Source: Phlyctochytrium arcticum (lineage: Eukaryota; Chytridiomycota; Chytridiomycetes; Chytridiales; Chytridiaceae). From it: a DNA stretch of 64,000 bases. Below, piece by piece: positions 1 to 8,829 of this stretch. The notes under the pieces are model-generated. The model did not search any database. It was not told the origin of the DNA and saw only the letters and a list, made by a program, of their open reading frames with translations. Each line of letters begins with the position of its first letter. The stretch's first letter is position 1. A program made the position numbers and the translations under genes. Where the stretch lies: positions 1 through 64,000 of the forward strand of contig JAHLKI010000001.1 of the NCBI GenBank assembly GCA_025602905.1. Direction: 5' to 3'.

Positions 1-99
1 ATGCGTTTGCTCCTCCGCCGCGTATCTTCCAACAGAGCCATAGCGCTAGTTTCCTCCAGTCAGTACTTATGGAGAACAACAAATCATTAGATGAAGAAC

Positions 100-1670
100 T
101 TACAAAGAGCGACAGGTCAGAAAGAGCCTAAGGTCGCGGTCGTGACGCTCGTCTGCATTGTTGAGGGTGGAAACAGCCTCGATGAAACAGGCATTGACTG
201 CCGCTGATCCCTTGCTACAGGCGGCCTCGAATGCTTCCACTTGCGCATGCAACTCATCCATCTTCTTCATCTCCTTGAAGCGACTGCAACCTTGAAGAAC
301 AGTCTTAGTCCAAAAGGCCCGTCTGGTACTCTCCCTCTTTGCGTTCTTGCTTTCAATAAATGGCGGGATATCATCTGTCGAAAAGAACAGGATGTTGTTC
401 ACGGCACTATGTGAAACGTATCGATCAGACTAAGTGGTATCCTCTGACAAATGATTTTCGCGATATACTTACAGCATGTGGTGCTTTCGCATCAAGATGT
501 CCTCGCCGTCAATTACTGCTTTGTAAACAGAATGCTGAAACTGGCGGAAAGTTCGGGACATGTTCACACCATCCACTATCATATCCGTCTCCAAATCTCT
601 CATATCACAATCTTTAAATTGCTCAATAATATATTGTCTGGAGGGACAGAGCTCTGCTTCGTCGGTAGGGGTGGGAGCTGTCTTCGCCTTCTTTTCAGGA
701 ACTTCGTAGTCAGCCTCCGCGCTGCGTTTGCCGATTCTACCACGCTCGTAGGTTTCCCCCGCGGCAGTCTCATATCGATCGATACGGTTCTGCTGGGATG
801 TAAAATACCGAATAAAACTCTCCTTTTCCGTGAGCTGGGAAAGTTGTTAAACAGGGAAAGAAACAACAAGAACAAGACTTGTCAGTAACACGTAAATCTT
901 CTTCAACAAACAATGGAACGGGCCGTGCAACAATCAAAACCACACAACCTCAGCTCCATCGTCGGACTGGCCTACACCCTTCGCCCCGCCTCATCGTCGG
1001 ACTCAGCGGATAGAAGATTTGTGTGGTTCAACTGGGCAAGGAAAACACGGTGGTCTCGGCCGAACGTCGTCGGACTGACCTACACCCTCCCTCCCCAGGC
1101 CGGTCGTCGGACGCATCTGGTTCAGAAGTTCCACCGGTCTCCTCCGCGCCAAAGGCACGCGGCGGTGCATCCATCCCCCTCCCCTCTCTCTGTACATACC
1201 AACGCTTTTTTCAACTTTTTTATTTGATTCCGGCGGGTTTTATCAGCGTCCTCAGTAAATTCTGCCCACAAGTAATCCAATGCAAGAACCATGTTCGTGA
1301 AGTGTTTTGACGCGTCCGCAGCAAACACATCGTCCACGTCCAACAAGGGATCTTCACGTATCGCGTTGAACAAGACAACAGATATGTCGCCGTTGCCAGG
1401 TTTTAGTTTATCACTCTGTAATAGCTCCTCGATGGTGTCTTCAGACGGGAAATCCTACATAAGAATCGGCGATGCGTGAGTGCGTGGGGGTAAACACGAC
1501 GCAGCACGAGCTCATTACCGAGGGCCACCGTAAAGGCGTGCTGGTGCTGTTCGCATTTCGTTGCATGACGGGCAGTGGGATGACGGATGATGATGTTATA
1601 TGTGCCCGTGTGCCAGTGAATGTGTAGGGAAAGTCTTTCCCCAGCAGCCGCGCTCGCTCTCGACAACTGC
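100..1670 (-). CDS. unrecognised spliced gene, 5' end unresolved
   Basis: I do not recognise the family. Three exons join cleanly on the minus strand at 1454-1200, 834-473 and 406-100, with GTATGT/GTAAG donors, AG acceptors and phases that match, giving 308 codons to the stop. A further upstream exon at about 1665-1517 probably precedes them; it reads a His-rich stretch (HIHWHTGTYN) and joins before DFPSEDTIEELL. The protein is hydrophilic and helical, with a Lys-rich segment (RRNQIKKLKK) and a later charged linker (PEKKAKTAP). No start codon or promoter could be fixed: 1671-2033 shows nothing else I can support. The 365-nt intron (1199-835) is much longer than the others here and contains imperfect repeats of a GTCGGACTGGCCTACACCCT-like unit. 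The exon phases argue for a real gene; its function is unknown. Confidence 0.5.
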
Positions 1671-2033
1671 GCCACTTGGATCTAATGGTAATTCGCACTG
1701 GATATTCAAAATTTAGTGTGAGGTGTCTCTGCTTATATGAGCAGGACGAGGAACCGTGGTAACTGTATTGATATCCCTGTCAGTCCTAGGGCGGGAGCGA
1801 TCCACCCAAAACCTTTCTTATAGAGTACGATGTTGCTATGACTACGAATGTGGGTCATGCCTATGGCTTAGAGTACGCCGTAGTTCACAACACTCCCCCT
1901 GATCGCGAGCAGCCAAGTGCAGATGTGTGTAGATGTGTGCCTTGTGGAGGATGTAGGGAGCGCGTAGGAACCTCATTAAAACCGTCCGTCGTAAAACTCT
2001 TTGAGATAAAAACCGACGGGGGAAAAAGAGTGC

Positions 2034-2244
2034 TCAATCGATTGGCGTAAGAGAGGAGAGTCGAGCCATGCCCAGTCGTGGAACAAGTTTCCAGTGCATT
2101 GTGCTGTTCAGGGTCTTGGTCATGATGTCGGCAACATTGTTGGTAGAGGAAACGTATTGTAGGTCGATCTCCTTACGATCAATCATATCCTTGGCGTGAA
2201 AGTACTTTGGGTCAACATGTTTGGTGCGTTCGGTACGGATGTAA
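2034..2244 (-). mobile_element. Ty1/copia polyprotein remnant (RNase H tail)
   Basis: Read on the minus strand this matches the last part of a copia RNase H domain. It has the TERTKHVDPKYF motif, then VSSTNNVADIMTKTL, where active elements have TKHID-x-YHF and ADIFTKPL, then a stop. The upstream 1200 or so residues of Gag-Pol are missing. The upstream side ends abruptly at the left inverted repeat of the small element that starts at 2245, so that element probably inserted into, or recombined with, this relic. Confidence 0.8.
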
Positions 2245-2261
2245 CTGTCACAGTGCGCAGG

Positions 2262-2635
2262 GCGAAGCCCTGCATTCTTTGATAGAGGCCCAGAAGAAAG
2301 CAACCCAGAAGCGAGCAGAGAATCTGAGGAAGATGGCCGAACAGCGAAACGTCCAGGAGGAAAAGCTGAAGCTTGAAGAAGCAAAAGCTTTACTAAAACG
2401 GTCTCGGGAAGAAAAACGAAAACTTAGGGAAGAGAAACAGCTTGCATCACTAGCCAAGAAGCCAAAGCCAAAGGAAAAACCAAAACCGAAGGCAAAGCCA
2501 AGAGCAAAAACGTTCGAAGCTGAAAAGGTTCAGCCTCTGTACGAAAGTGATGCAAGTACTGACGGAGGTTTTGAGTCAGACAATGCCGAGCCCAAAACGT
2601 ACACGGTTCAATTTAAAGACATATACGGGTATTAA
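2262..2635 (+). CDS. small Lys/Glu-rich coiled-coil protein inside the TIR element
   Basis: An open frame of about 124 codons runs to the stop at 2633-2635. The first in-frame ATG is at 2333 (MAEQRNVQEE); upstream codons are open and equally charged, so a spliced 5' exon is possible. The first half is a heptad-like KR/E-rich helix, followed by a (KPKPKEKPKPKAK)-type basic tract and an acidic end. It could be the DNA- or RNA-binding tail of a longer mobile-element protein. I cannot place it in a family. Confidence 0.4.
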
Positions 2636-2929
2636 CGTTCCCGATACTGATCTTTTTTTTTCTAAGGATAAGCATTAAACTCTTTGAGAATGGGCGAAAT
2701 CGAGATCCCTCGTAATTGGTTGGTGAATACCAGAACGTTTGCTCAACCATATTCGAACCCACGCGGAGAGGGCATTCTTCACTGATTCGAGGGCGGATTC
2801 TTGCAGGAATGTTCCCACGGTAGATATCGGGCTAGAAATGTACCAAGAACCTGGGCGCACGGCATTCTTCACTAATGATACCCTCCCATTCTTGCCAGGA
2901 ATGTAAGTCCCTAATAGGTCAGGAATGCC

Positions 2930-2978
2930 CTGTCACAGTGCGCAGTATTCTTGACAAGAATACTGCGCACTGTGACAG
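2930..2978. repeat. perfect 49-bp palindrome
   Basis: Two 24-bp arms (2930-2953 and 2955-2978) are exact reverse complements around a single A at 2954. Each arm consists of the 16-bp terminal repeat of the element plus TATTCTTG. It can extrude as a near loop-free hairpin and may mark a head-to-head junction of two element ends. Confidence 0.95.
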
Positions 2979-3018
2979 TGCCAGACTCCCTCAGACTCCC
3001 CTCTGGAGTGGTTGTGGG

Positions 3019-3330
3019 CATTTTCACAAACATCACAGACTAACATAAGCTGCTGAACGTCGTCCCAGTCCGTCGGCTATGGAGCAATGTTGTGCTGCCA
3101 CGAGCGTAGGGCCCTCTGTATCAGTGCCAGAGTTTGGTAGTATCGAGGGATCGCGGAATCTCATGGATATACTTGAGGCAAACCCAAAACTTGGCAGTCA
3201 CATCAATTGCTTTGTTTTCAGCCTGTCGAGGTTACTCCTGCATGGTCAGGAAAGATGTGCATCATTCACTTCTTTATTGCAGTATTGCCCACACATGTAT
3301 GTCCGCTAGCATTTGCTCAGTTTGTGAGGT
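3019..3330 (+). pseudogene. F-box/LRR gene relic
   Basis: The DNA matches the F-box half of the genes at 8830 and 10370 (TTTTC-CAAACATCACAGACT, TGTGCTGCCAC-GCGTA-GG, CTTGAGGC-AACCCAAAACTTGG, and the GTATGTccGCTAG donor region at about 3296). Reading frames are broken in several places and the LRR half is missing. It ends near the family's conserved intron donor. It is a decayed member of the local F-box family, not a gene. Confidence 0.75.
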
Positions 3331-3621
3331 AAAATACAATCTGGAATGTTTTTGCCAATTTGCCTTGAAGAATTTCAACGCAACAACAAGGGTTGGGACC
3401 TTGGCCCAGGTAAAGGGAGTCCCGAAAGTTTCAGAGGAGCTGCAGCAACTCTGGCAGCAGCAATTCTTTCAAATCCTGTTGCGATCAGTTCTTTCAACAA
3501 TGTGACTACTTGGCAAAAACAATGAGACGGGATTCGTGACGTAGAGTAGCCAATGATCCAAGTACCCACAATGGGCGGTGTTCAATTCCTGGGCGAGACT
3601 CAGCGCCGGGATAATAATTCG

Positions 3622-4313
3622 CTACAGGTTGATGGACCCGGGGTGCCGAAAGAACCAGTAGTTGGTGAGTAACACCCAGGCGGTCATACCCGGGGACGAT
3701 GCCAGCACGCTTTCGAGGAAATTGGCTTTGCCGGTTATATGGTAAATGTGGACGGGGACTTCTTCGTGATGGCGTTTATGGATTGCTCGATACAATGACG
3801 GGACTGTTACTCCGTGAAGAAGCCGGTGAGCAAAGTAGTGGAATGTATCAAAGCATAAATAGATGGCGGTGGTCGATAAGATGATGTCCACGGGATGAAA
3901 ACTCCAATCGAGTCCCTCGGTCGCCACGCGAGACAGGATATGCTTGACCAAAAGAAAGACGGGCAGAAGCGACGTGACGAATAAATCCCAAAAGTTTTCT
4001 GATGTGTACCGGTGCATGTCACCACGACGTTTCAGGACTTGACGGTTAAAGTAGAGAGAATTCGTCCATTGCTCAAATAGATATTGAGGGTGATGAGGAA
4101 GGCGCTGAATAGGCCAGACCCCACGGCTGTTAGCCCAATCGTTGGCAATGCATCCATCATACTCGAGTATAGAATCACCCACATTCCCACAAAAGACGAA
4201 CTTATTACAATCGGGAAGAGCAGGCGGGCAGCTGGGCGTACCGTATGGCATTGCTGAGGGTCACTCTTTCGTAAGTTTGTAAGCAGGTTCGTAAGTTCCG
4301 TTGAATCACCCAT
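3622..4313 (-). pseudogene. sterol desaturase / fatty acid hydroxylase fragment, frame-broken and truncated
   Basis: Two overlapping minus-strand frames together read like the first two thirds of a fatty-acid-hydroxylase-superfamily membrane enzyme. Hydrophobic helices (LLFPIVISSSFVGMWVIL; GLTAVGSGLFSAFLITLNIYL) lie in the frame that starts at 4313. The next frame holds YLFEQWTNSLYFNRQ, another helix, then two di-iron histidine clusters, HYFAHRLLH and HKRHHE. The frame must change near 4070-4080, with no plausible splice there. The reading stops at 3622 shortly after WVLLTNYWFF, before the C-terminal histidine cluster that the family needs. It sits between F-box relic sequence (3.0-3.3 kb) and F-box 3' flank-like sequence (about 4.5 kb). 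Confidence 0.75.
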
Positions 4314-4937
4314 TGACGGACGGGGGCTGGGTTGCTCATACAGGGTAGGCTACACAAAGGCATTTCGCACCTCATCAGAAATGTGGAATCTCTAGGACAT
4401 ACATGGTAAATTTGGGTTGAACCATCTGCTGTCGGAGGTGATGATTGAATGTCTCCAAGATCCTAATGCTCCTCTTACCTATCGGTAAAGCGTCACGTAG
4501 TTTCCGCTGTTTATAAGCAAAAAGAATAAACTCATGTTTGTTCCTTTGCCCTTCAACTGCATGTATGTTGTCACCCTTCTTTTGTCACGGCAATGTACCT
4601 TCAATTAATTTATTTGGCGAGAAGCATCAGTCTGAATCCCACCGAATGCGCTACGGAAGAAAGGTATGCTCTGTATACTGGGAAAAGAAAACAATAAGAA
4701 ATTAATAACACAGCTACAGTAATTGGCTGATTACAACATAGCGCATCAGGGACTATACTCCCTTATGAGGTATGATTCGGATCATGGTCGAACCCACCAC
4801 ACTTTTGGACCTAGTCATCGGATAGATCTATCCAAAGAAGCTTTCAGCATCATGTCGTCGTATCGAGCATCCGCTTCAACAGAGTCTATGTAAACCTAAG
4901 AGTGTACTCTACTAGCCTATAAACAGTGGAAACTACG
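4314..4937. other. non-coding, contains F-box-family 3' flank
   Basis: No gene seen. The stretch around 4496-4580 (ACGTAGTTTC-GCTGTTTATA then CCTTCAACTGCATG) is similar to the 3' flanks of the F-box genes at about 9900 and 11555, so the local duplication reaches here. Confidence 0.5.
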
Positions 4938-5228
4938 TTACAGTGTAGGAATCAGATAAGAGACCCAGCAAGATACTGGAGACACAAAGATATCACCTTG
5001 GCCATCAGATGGCTCATTGTAAAAATACGATGCATATCCCAGAGCTTCCAGATTTCCGATAAGATGCGGCGGGCATTTTTTGAGTAGCATGACCAACTCC
5101 ACCCTTCTAACCCGGTCACTTCGAGATTCTGCAAATCTGCGAAAGCCCAAATGAACGTGAAATATGTCAGGTCGGGATGGACTGCCAATTACTAACTTCT
5201 TGAGTGCCGCTGAAGAAGCGACCCTCAT
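4938..5228 (-). other. possible 3' coding remnant linked to the F-box family
   Basis: The minus strand is open and protein-like (ALKKLVIG..., LLKKCPPHLIGNLEALGYASYF). The last part is similar in DNA and protein to the stretch downstream of the F-box gene at 10370 (SLGNVGYASYF, about 11460-11500). The intact paralogues stop before this segment, so it is either an ancestral last exon lost from use or conserved 3' sequence. Confidence 0.35.
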
Positions 5229-5429
5229 CCTGACGCGACATACTTGCCTGTGGAGGCACGAGTGGATGCCGGTAAGTAGCGCGTCAATTCAATGTCTCGC
5301 ATTTTATCCACATCATTTCCGCCGCCTAGCAGCATAAATATAAAGACCATCAACCCCGGTCAGAATATACCGAGTCTTCAGTACGGCATCAAGGAGATCC
5401 GAAAAGTACAGTAGCGAGCGTCAGTTTCG

Positions 5430-6212
5430 TCATTCGAGGTTTATATAAAGATTCTCCGGTTTTTTAGAATTTATCCGCGAGGGGGACAAGTCGCACTTGG
5501 CCACACTCAACCATGATAGGTTTGTGGCATGCTCACAAATGTAGTCCACAGTGCTTCCCCGTACACGTGTGCAGCCTTCTAGCCACAGCCTGTTGAGTTT
5601 TGGACACCCATCTACTATTTTCCGAATTGTTGTATCGGCCACATTTAAATGGGAGATGTCCAGCTCAGTCAATTGTGCGCAATTCGTTGCAATAGCTAGC
5701 AATCCCTTTCTTGTGACGTTTCTGCAATATGGGATGCTCAGATCTTCCAGGGATTTGCTGTTTTCTGCCAAAGCGACAATCAATGCATTGTCCAATAAAC
5801 GACAGCGAGCCTCGTGAAATACAACACTATTGGTAGATGATGAGTCAAAAAAAAGCTGCAACAGTTTCGGGCTGACATACATGTTTGGGCAATACTGTAA
5901 TAAAGAAGTAAGCTGAATAACATCTCTCCTGGCCAGGGAGGACGATTCCGATAGGCAATCCTCCCAGCAACCGACGAGACGGCCAAGTTGAGGACTGGCC
6001 TCCAGGATGTCCATCCATGTTCGAAATTTTTGGATATCATGAAACCTTGGCTGCTGATAGATAGAGCCGTACGCTCGCGGGAGCACAATAGTTCGCCATA
6101 GCCGACAGACGAGGACAAACTTCAGCAACGCTCGTCGGTCCCTGATTTTGTCGAAAATGCAGACAATGACTTCTGGGGGGAGTCTGGGGAGTCTGACGCC
6201 AGCGCTTGCCAT
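5430..6212 (-). CDS. F-box / AMN1-like LRR protein
   Basis: Predicted substrate receptor of an SCF ubiquitin ligase. The F-box would bind Skp1 and the leucine-rich repeats would bind the target. Exons 6212-5881 and 5826-5430 give 242 residues. The F-box core is LPRLPPEVIVCIFDKI...LVCRLWRTIVLPRAYGSIY (residues about 8-50). The second exon has AMN1-type repeats such as LEDLSIPYCRNVTRKGLLAIATNC and LTELDISHLNVADTTIRKIVDGCPKL. The 54-nt intron (GTATGT...CCAATAG) is a multiple of three and free of stops, so an unspliced reading also stays open; the position is shared by all four family members. I chose the ATG at 6212 because the family starts MASAGxR or MTIAGAR; an in-frame ATG at 6293 also exists. 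A conserved 30-bp element lies 82 bp upstream of the start. Confidence 0.85.
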   Translation of the reverse strand: MASAGVRLPRLPPEVIVCIFDKIRDRRALLKFVLVCRLWRTIVLPRAYGSIYQQPRFHDIQKFRTWMDILEASPQLGRLVGCWEDCLSESSSLARRDVIQLTSLLQYCPNMYVSPKLLQLFFDSSSTNSVVFHEARCRLLDNALIVALAENSKSLEDLSIPYCRNVTRKGLLAIATNCAQLTELDISHLNVADTTIRKIVDGCPKLNRLWLEGCTRVRGSTVDYICEHATNLSWLSVAKCDLSPSRINSKKPENLYINLE

Positions 6213-6293
6213 TTTTTCTGTGTTTAGGAACAAAGTTGTCTCGCTGGGCTGTGGTCTGAGTTTGCAGTGATTGAAGGCTGCAGGTACAGTCAC

Positions 6294-6323
6294 ATCGCCA
6301 CGCTTACGTGAAAATAACTCCGC
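6294..6323 (-). promoter_or_regulatory. 30-bp element shared upstream of three F-box genes
   Basis: On the minus strand this reads GCGGAGTT then 6 variable bases then ACGTAAGCGTGGCGAT. It matches 8748-8777 and 10239-10268 at nearly every base, while the sequence between the element and each start codon has diverged. The core contains ACGTAAG, which could be a bZIP-like site or a 5'-UTR splice donor (AC|GTAAGC). Confidence 0.6.
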
Positions 6324-6555
6324 AGCACCAAAACAGACCTACGGTATCCAGATTAAAGTTCAAAGGTGTTCCATCCAAGCAACTTGGCAAGTACAACAAA
6401 TCCCACGAAAATGATGCCACGGGAGAAATTCTAGTATATGAACCGAGTGAAAATAGACAAAGAACAATAAGAAACCAAGTACACAGCTAGTTGGCTGAGC
6501 CTAACATAATGCATCCGGGATAGCTCAGAAGCCAAATACAAACATTCAATTGTCA

Positions 6556-7431
6556 TCAGTCGTCCTCACTAATGCCACTACTCTCCTCGTCTGAACTGTG
6601 ATTTCGATCATTGTCGAACCAACCAAATTCTTGGACCTCCTCATCAGATGAGTGTTTTAGCCCTGCAACAAGCTCTAGGCATGTCGGCCGACGATTGTGA
6701 AGAGTCTCGGCTTCATCAGAATTTATGAGGCAACCCGATAGATTGAGGAACTTTAGATTTTTGCCATGCTTGACAATATATAGCGCACCCTCAGAGGTGA
6801 TTGGTGTCCCCATCAGTACGAGGTCCTCCAGAACTGTACAGCTGTCCACTAGTTTTCTTACGGATGCATCTGTGATTCTGTGCGCGGAGGAGATGTTGAG
6901 CGAAAGAAGTTTGGGACAATTAGCTGCGATAGCCATTACGCCCTTGTCGGTCAAAGCGTAAGCTGGCAAAATGGAGATGACCTCCAGCTGGGTGCAGCTT
7001 TGAACGAGTGCCTTTATGTGAGAATCGCATACTATCTGGTTTTGACGTAAACCGGAGAATGAGACAAATTTCTTACTAAAAGCAACCGTAAGCCTAATGT
7101 CAAGCGCATAAGTGAATCAAGCACCATGCATTACATACAGATTGGGGCATAGCTTCCACAGAGACACTACACTGGATGGCAATGGATCTTGAAGCGTCAT
7201 TGGCAAAATCAAGCTTTGGACTTGGTTGCCCAGATGGGGTTCCGTAGTCAGCTGCCCTAGACACATATCGAAGTTTGCTTGGTCGCGAAGCTTGACATTC
7301 CGGAATAACCGTGGTCGTATAATGTGTTTCCAAGACCGACAAATGTAAGAGCAGTTTACAAGCGTACGTGGATGACTGATGTTTTGAAGTATCAGAAAAC
7401 AGATTTCTGCTGGGAGCCTAGCGTTTCGCAT
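6556..7431 (-). CDS. divergent F-box / AMN1-like LRR protein with acidic tail
   Basis: Exons 7431-7139 and 7093-6556 give 276 residues. The F-box is MRNARLPAEICFLILQNI...YICRSWKHIIRPRLFRNV, followed by CPNL at the exon end. The second exon carries LRR units (VCDSHIKALVQSCTQLEVISI, DKGVMAIAANCPKLLSLNIS, DASVRKLVDSCTVLEDLVL, KHGKNLKFLNLSGC), then an acidic Ser-rich tail (HSSDEESSGISEDD) absent from the other copies. The intron sits at the same CPN-I/L codon as in the paralogues, so they share ancestry, but the sequence is the most diverged of the group and the 30-bp upstream element is missing. Probably an SCF substrate adaptor; the target is unknown. Confidence 0.85.
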
Positions 7432-7554
7432 TTTTGTCTTCCTCGTGTCGTACAGTTCTGATCATTACATTTGCCAATTTGGCATCCAAGGTTGCTATTT
7501 AAAATATGAAGGGATAATTAAAGTTAAGTTAGTTTTTGGCTTGGTAACATGTTT

Positions 7555-7606
7555 TTCACAGTGACAAGTACAAGGTACATTTCACAGTGACAAGTACAAG
7601 GTACAT
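7555..7606 (+). repeat. 26-bp tandem repeat, two perfect copies
   Basis: The unit begins TTCACAGTGACAAGTACAAG and continues GTACAT. The copies at 7555-7580 and 7581-7606 are identical and lie 48 bp before the ATG at 7655. Confidence 0.95.
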
Positions 7607-7654
7607 TAAAGATGGGTATAGCACCTTCCTCTCAAACTCACCAGCTGTACACAT

Positions 7655-8329
7655 ATGATGCTAGTCGTCTTGAGCAAGATCGCTTTACGCTCTGGAGCGT
7701 CGGGGAGTACCCCCTACGTTGTCCTGCTCATGAGGCGCCTGACTGACGCCTCAAAGACCGGCCCGCTCGGGGACTTTTTCCAGCGACAGAACAACAACTT
7801 CGACGGCAAGTCGAAATTCATGTTTGTCCTCGAACCCCTCCCCACCACGACGTCGCTCCAGGATTGGGCGCACTTCACAGTTGCGGCGAACGGTTGTCAA
7901 CTCTCCTGCCCATTGACAGACCTTTCTAACAACTGCCCATACGGTCTGGTGCGGACCACCAACTCTCCGTCCACCATAGTGCTGAAGTCCCCCGTCTCTG
8001 TGCCTTCCCCCATCGCCTACGACGACGTCCACCCCACCGACAACACTGGCAATTGGTCGGGGCTGCTCCGGAAACTGGTGTGGCCGAAAGTTGTCGACTG
8101 CTTCGGCACACCGGTGCCCCCCTCCTCCTTTTCCCGCGCGATGCAGCCGGGGGCCCCTTTGGCCATTACGGCTTCCGTCAAGTCGTTCTTCATCATTGAC
8201 AACACCAGGGGTAACTCTATTACCCGCACTTGGCAAATGGAGTCGGTTAGATTGCTGATGCCGATTGGCGAGTTTGTTGACCAGAGTGTTGTGACCTCTG
8301 ACGAGTCCGATTGGTTATTGAACATGTAG
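7655..8329 (+). CDS. unrecognised 224-residue protein, GC-rich frame
   Basis: A single ATG-started frame with no introns. The protein starts MMLVVLSKIAL, is otherwise soluble-looking with many T/S/P and aromatic residues (WAHFTVAANGCQLSCPLTD; NNCPYGLVRTTNSP; TRTWQMESVRLLMPIGEF) and could be all-beta. No family recognised. Codons are much more C/G-ending than in the flanking F-box genes. An antisense frame (8236-7751) is also open but low-complexity. The coding region lies almost entirely between two exact 18-bp direct repeats, which suggests a foreign or translocated segment. Confidence 0.45.
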   Translation: MMLVVLSKIALRSGASGSTPYVVLLMRRLTDASKTGPLGDFFQRQNNNFDGKSKFMFVLEPLPTTTSLQDWAHFTVAANGCQLSCPLTDLSNNCPYGLVRTTNSPSTIVLKSPVSVPSPIAYDDVHPTDNTGNWSGLLRKLVWPKVVDCFGTPVPPSSFSRAMQPGAPLAITASVKSFFIIDNTRGNSITRTWQMESVRLLMPIGEFVDQSVVTSDESDWLLNM

Positions 8330-8522
8330 TTGATTTTCTTTTGTTTCTTTGTACATGTCGTGTTCACTGTTTTTTATATGTTGGCATTTCTAAGTTTCTT
8401 CTTCTCAAATAATTATTGTCATTCCCTGTATGAGTCCCTCTTGCCGGGAACCTTAAAACCCTCAGCACTGTTGCTTGCGTCCGCCCAGCGCACGCCCAGG
8501 AGAATCGTCTTGAGCAAGATCG
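7665..8522. repeat. 18-bp direct repeats bounding a compositionally distinct segment
   Basis: TCGTCTTGAGCAAGATCG occurs exactly at 7665-7682 and 8505-8522, 840 bp apart. It contains the inverted pair TCTTG-ag-CAAGA. The first copy lies inside codons 4-10 of the 224-residue frame. An 18-bp match between otherwise unlike flanks is unlikely by chance. It could be a long target-site duplication, a recombination site, or a dispersed repeat. Confidence 0.6.
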
Positions 8523-8747
8523 TTTGATGGGCGCACGGGTTCTCGTACATTCGATGTGTCATGACTTAATCAAATTGACCGTTGACAATTTGCTAATAAG
8601 AAATGTGCGCTCGCCATTATCTAGTGCTCAGAAACTTTCAAATGGGAATTTATGTGGAGACCTTATTTTGGATTTATGCAATGTATGTTTGCCAAGCTGG
8701 TCCTTCAGTCCAGAGCAGCATCTCCCTCCGCCGACCAAGGGTAGTTT

Positions 8748-8777
8748 GCGGAGTTTTGCTCACGTAAGCGTGGCGAT
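8748..8777 (+). promoter_or_regulatory. 30-bp element shared upstream of three F-box genes
   Basis: GCGGAGTT then 6 variable bases then ACGTAAGCGTGGCGAT, 53 bp before the ATG at 8830. Same element as at 6294-6323 and 10239-10268. Confidence 0.6.
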
Positions 8778-8829
8778 GGCAGCCTTGGAAAAGCCAGAGA
8801 GCGCAGCGACAGACACCTTCTGTTCTAAA

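Larger units (their letters stand above)
2245..2978 (+). mobile_element. 734-bp element with 16-bp terminal inverted repeats
   Basis: The 16-mer CTGTCACAGTGCGCAG at 2245-2260 is matched by its exact reverse complement at 2963-2978. A third copy, in the forward sense, lies at 2930-2945. Just inside the left end is a small hairpin (GCAGGGC gaa GCCCTGC, 2257-2273). The interior holds a Lys/Glu-rich reading frame and several short motifs of the ATTCTTG/CAGGAAT type. This is the shape of a non-autonomous DNA transposon or foldback element. No transposase is visible and I found no convincing target-site duplication, so the class is not assigned. Confidence 0.55.

Noticed and set aside
7751..8236. 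Antisense frame opposite the 224-residue protein
   Set aside because: Gly/Arg/Val-rich low complexity, as expected opposite a C-ending-codon gene.
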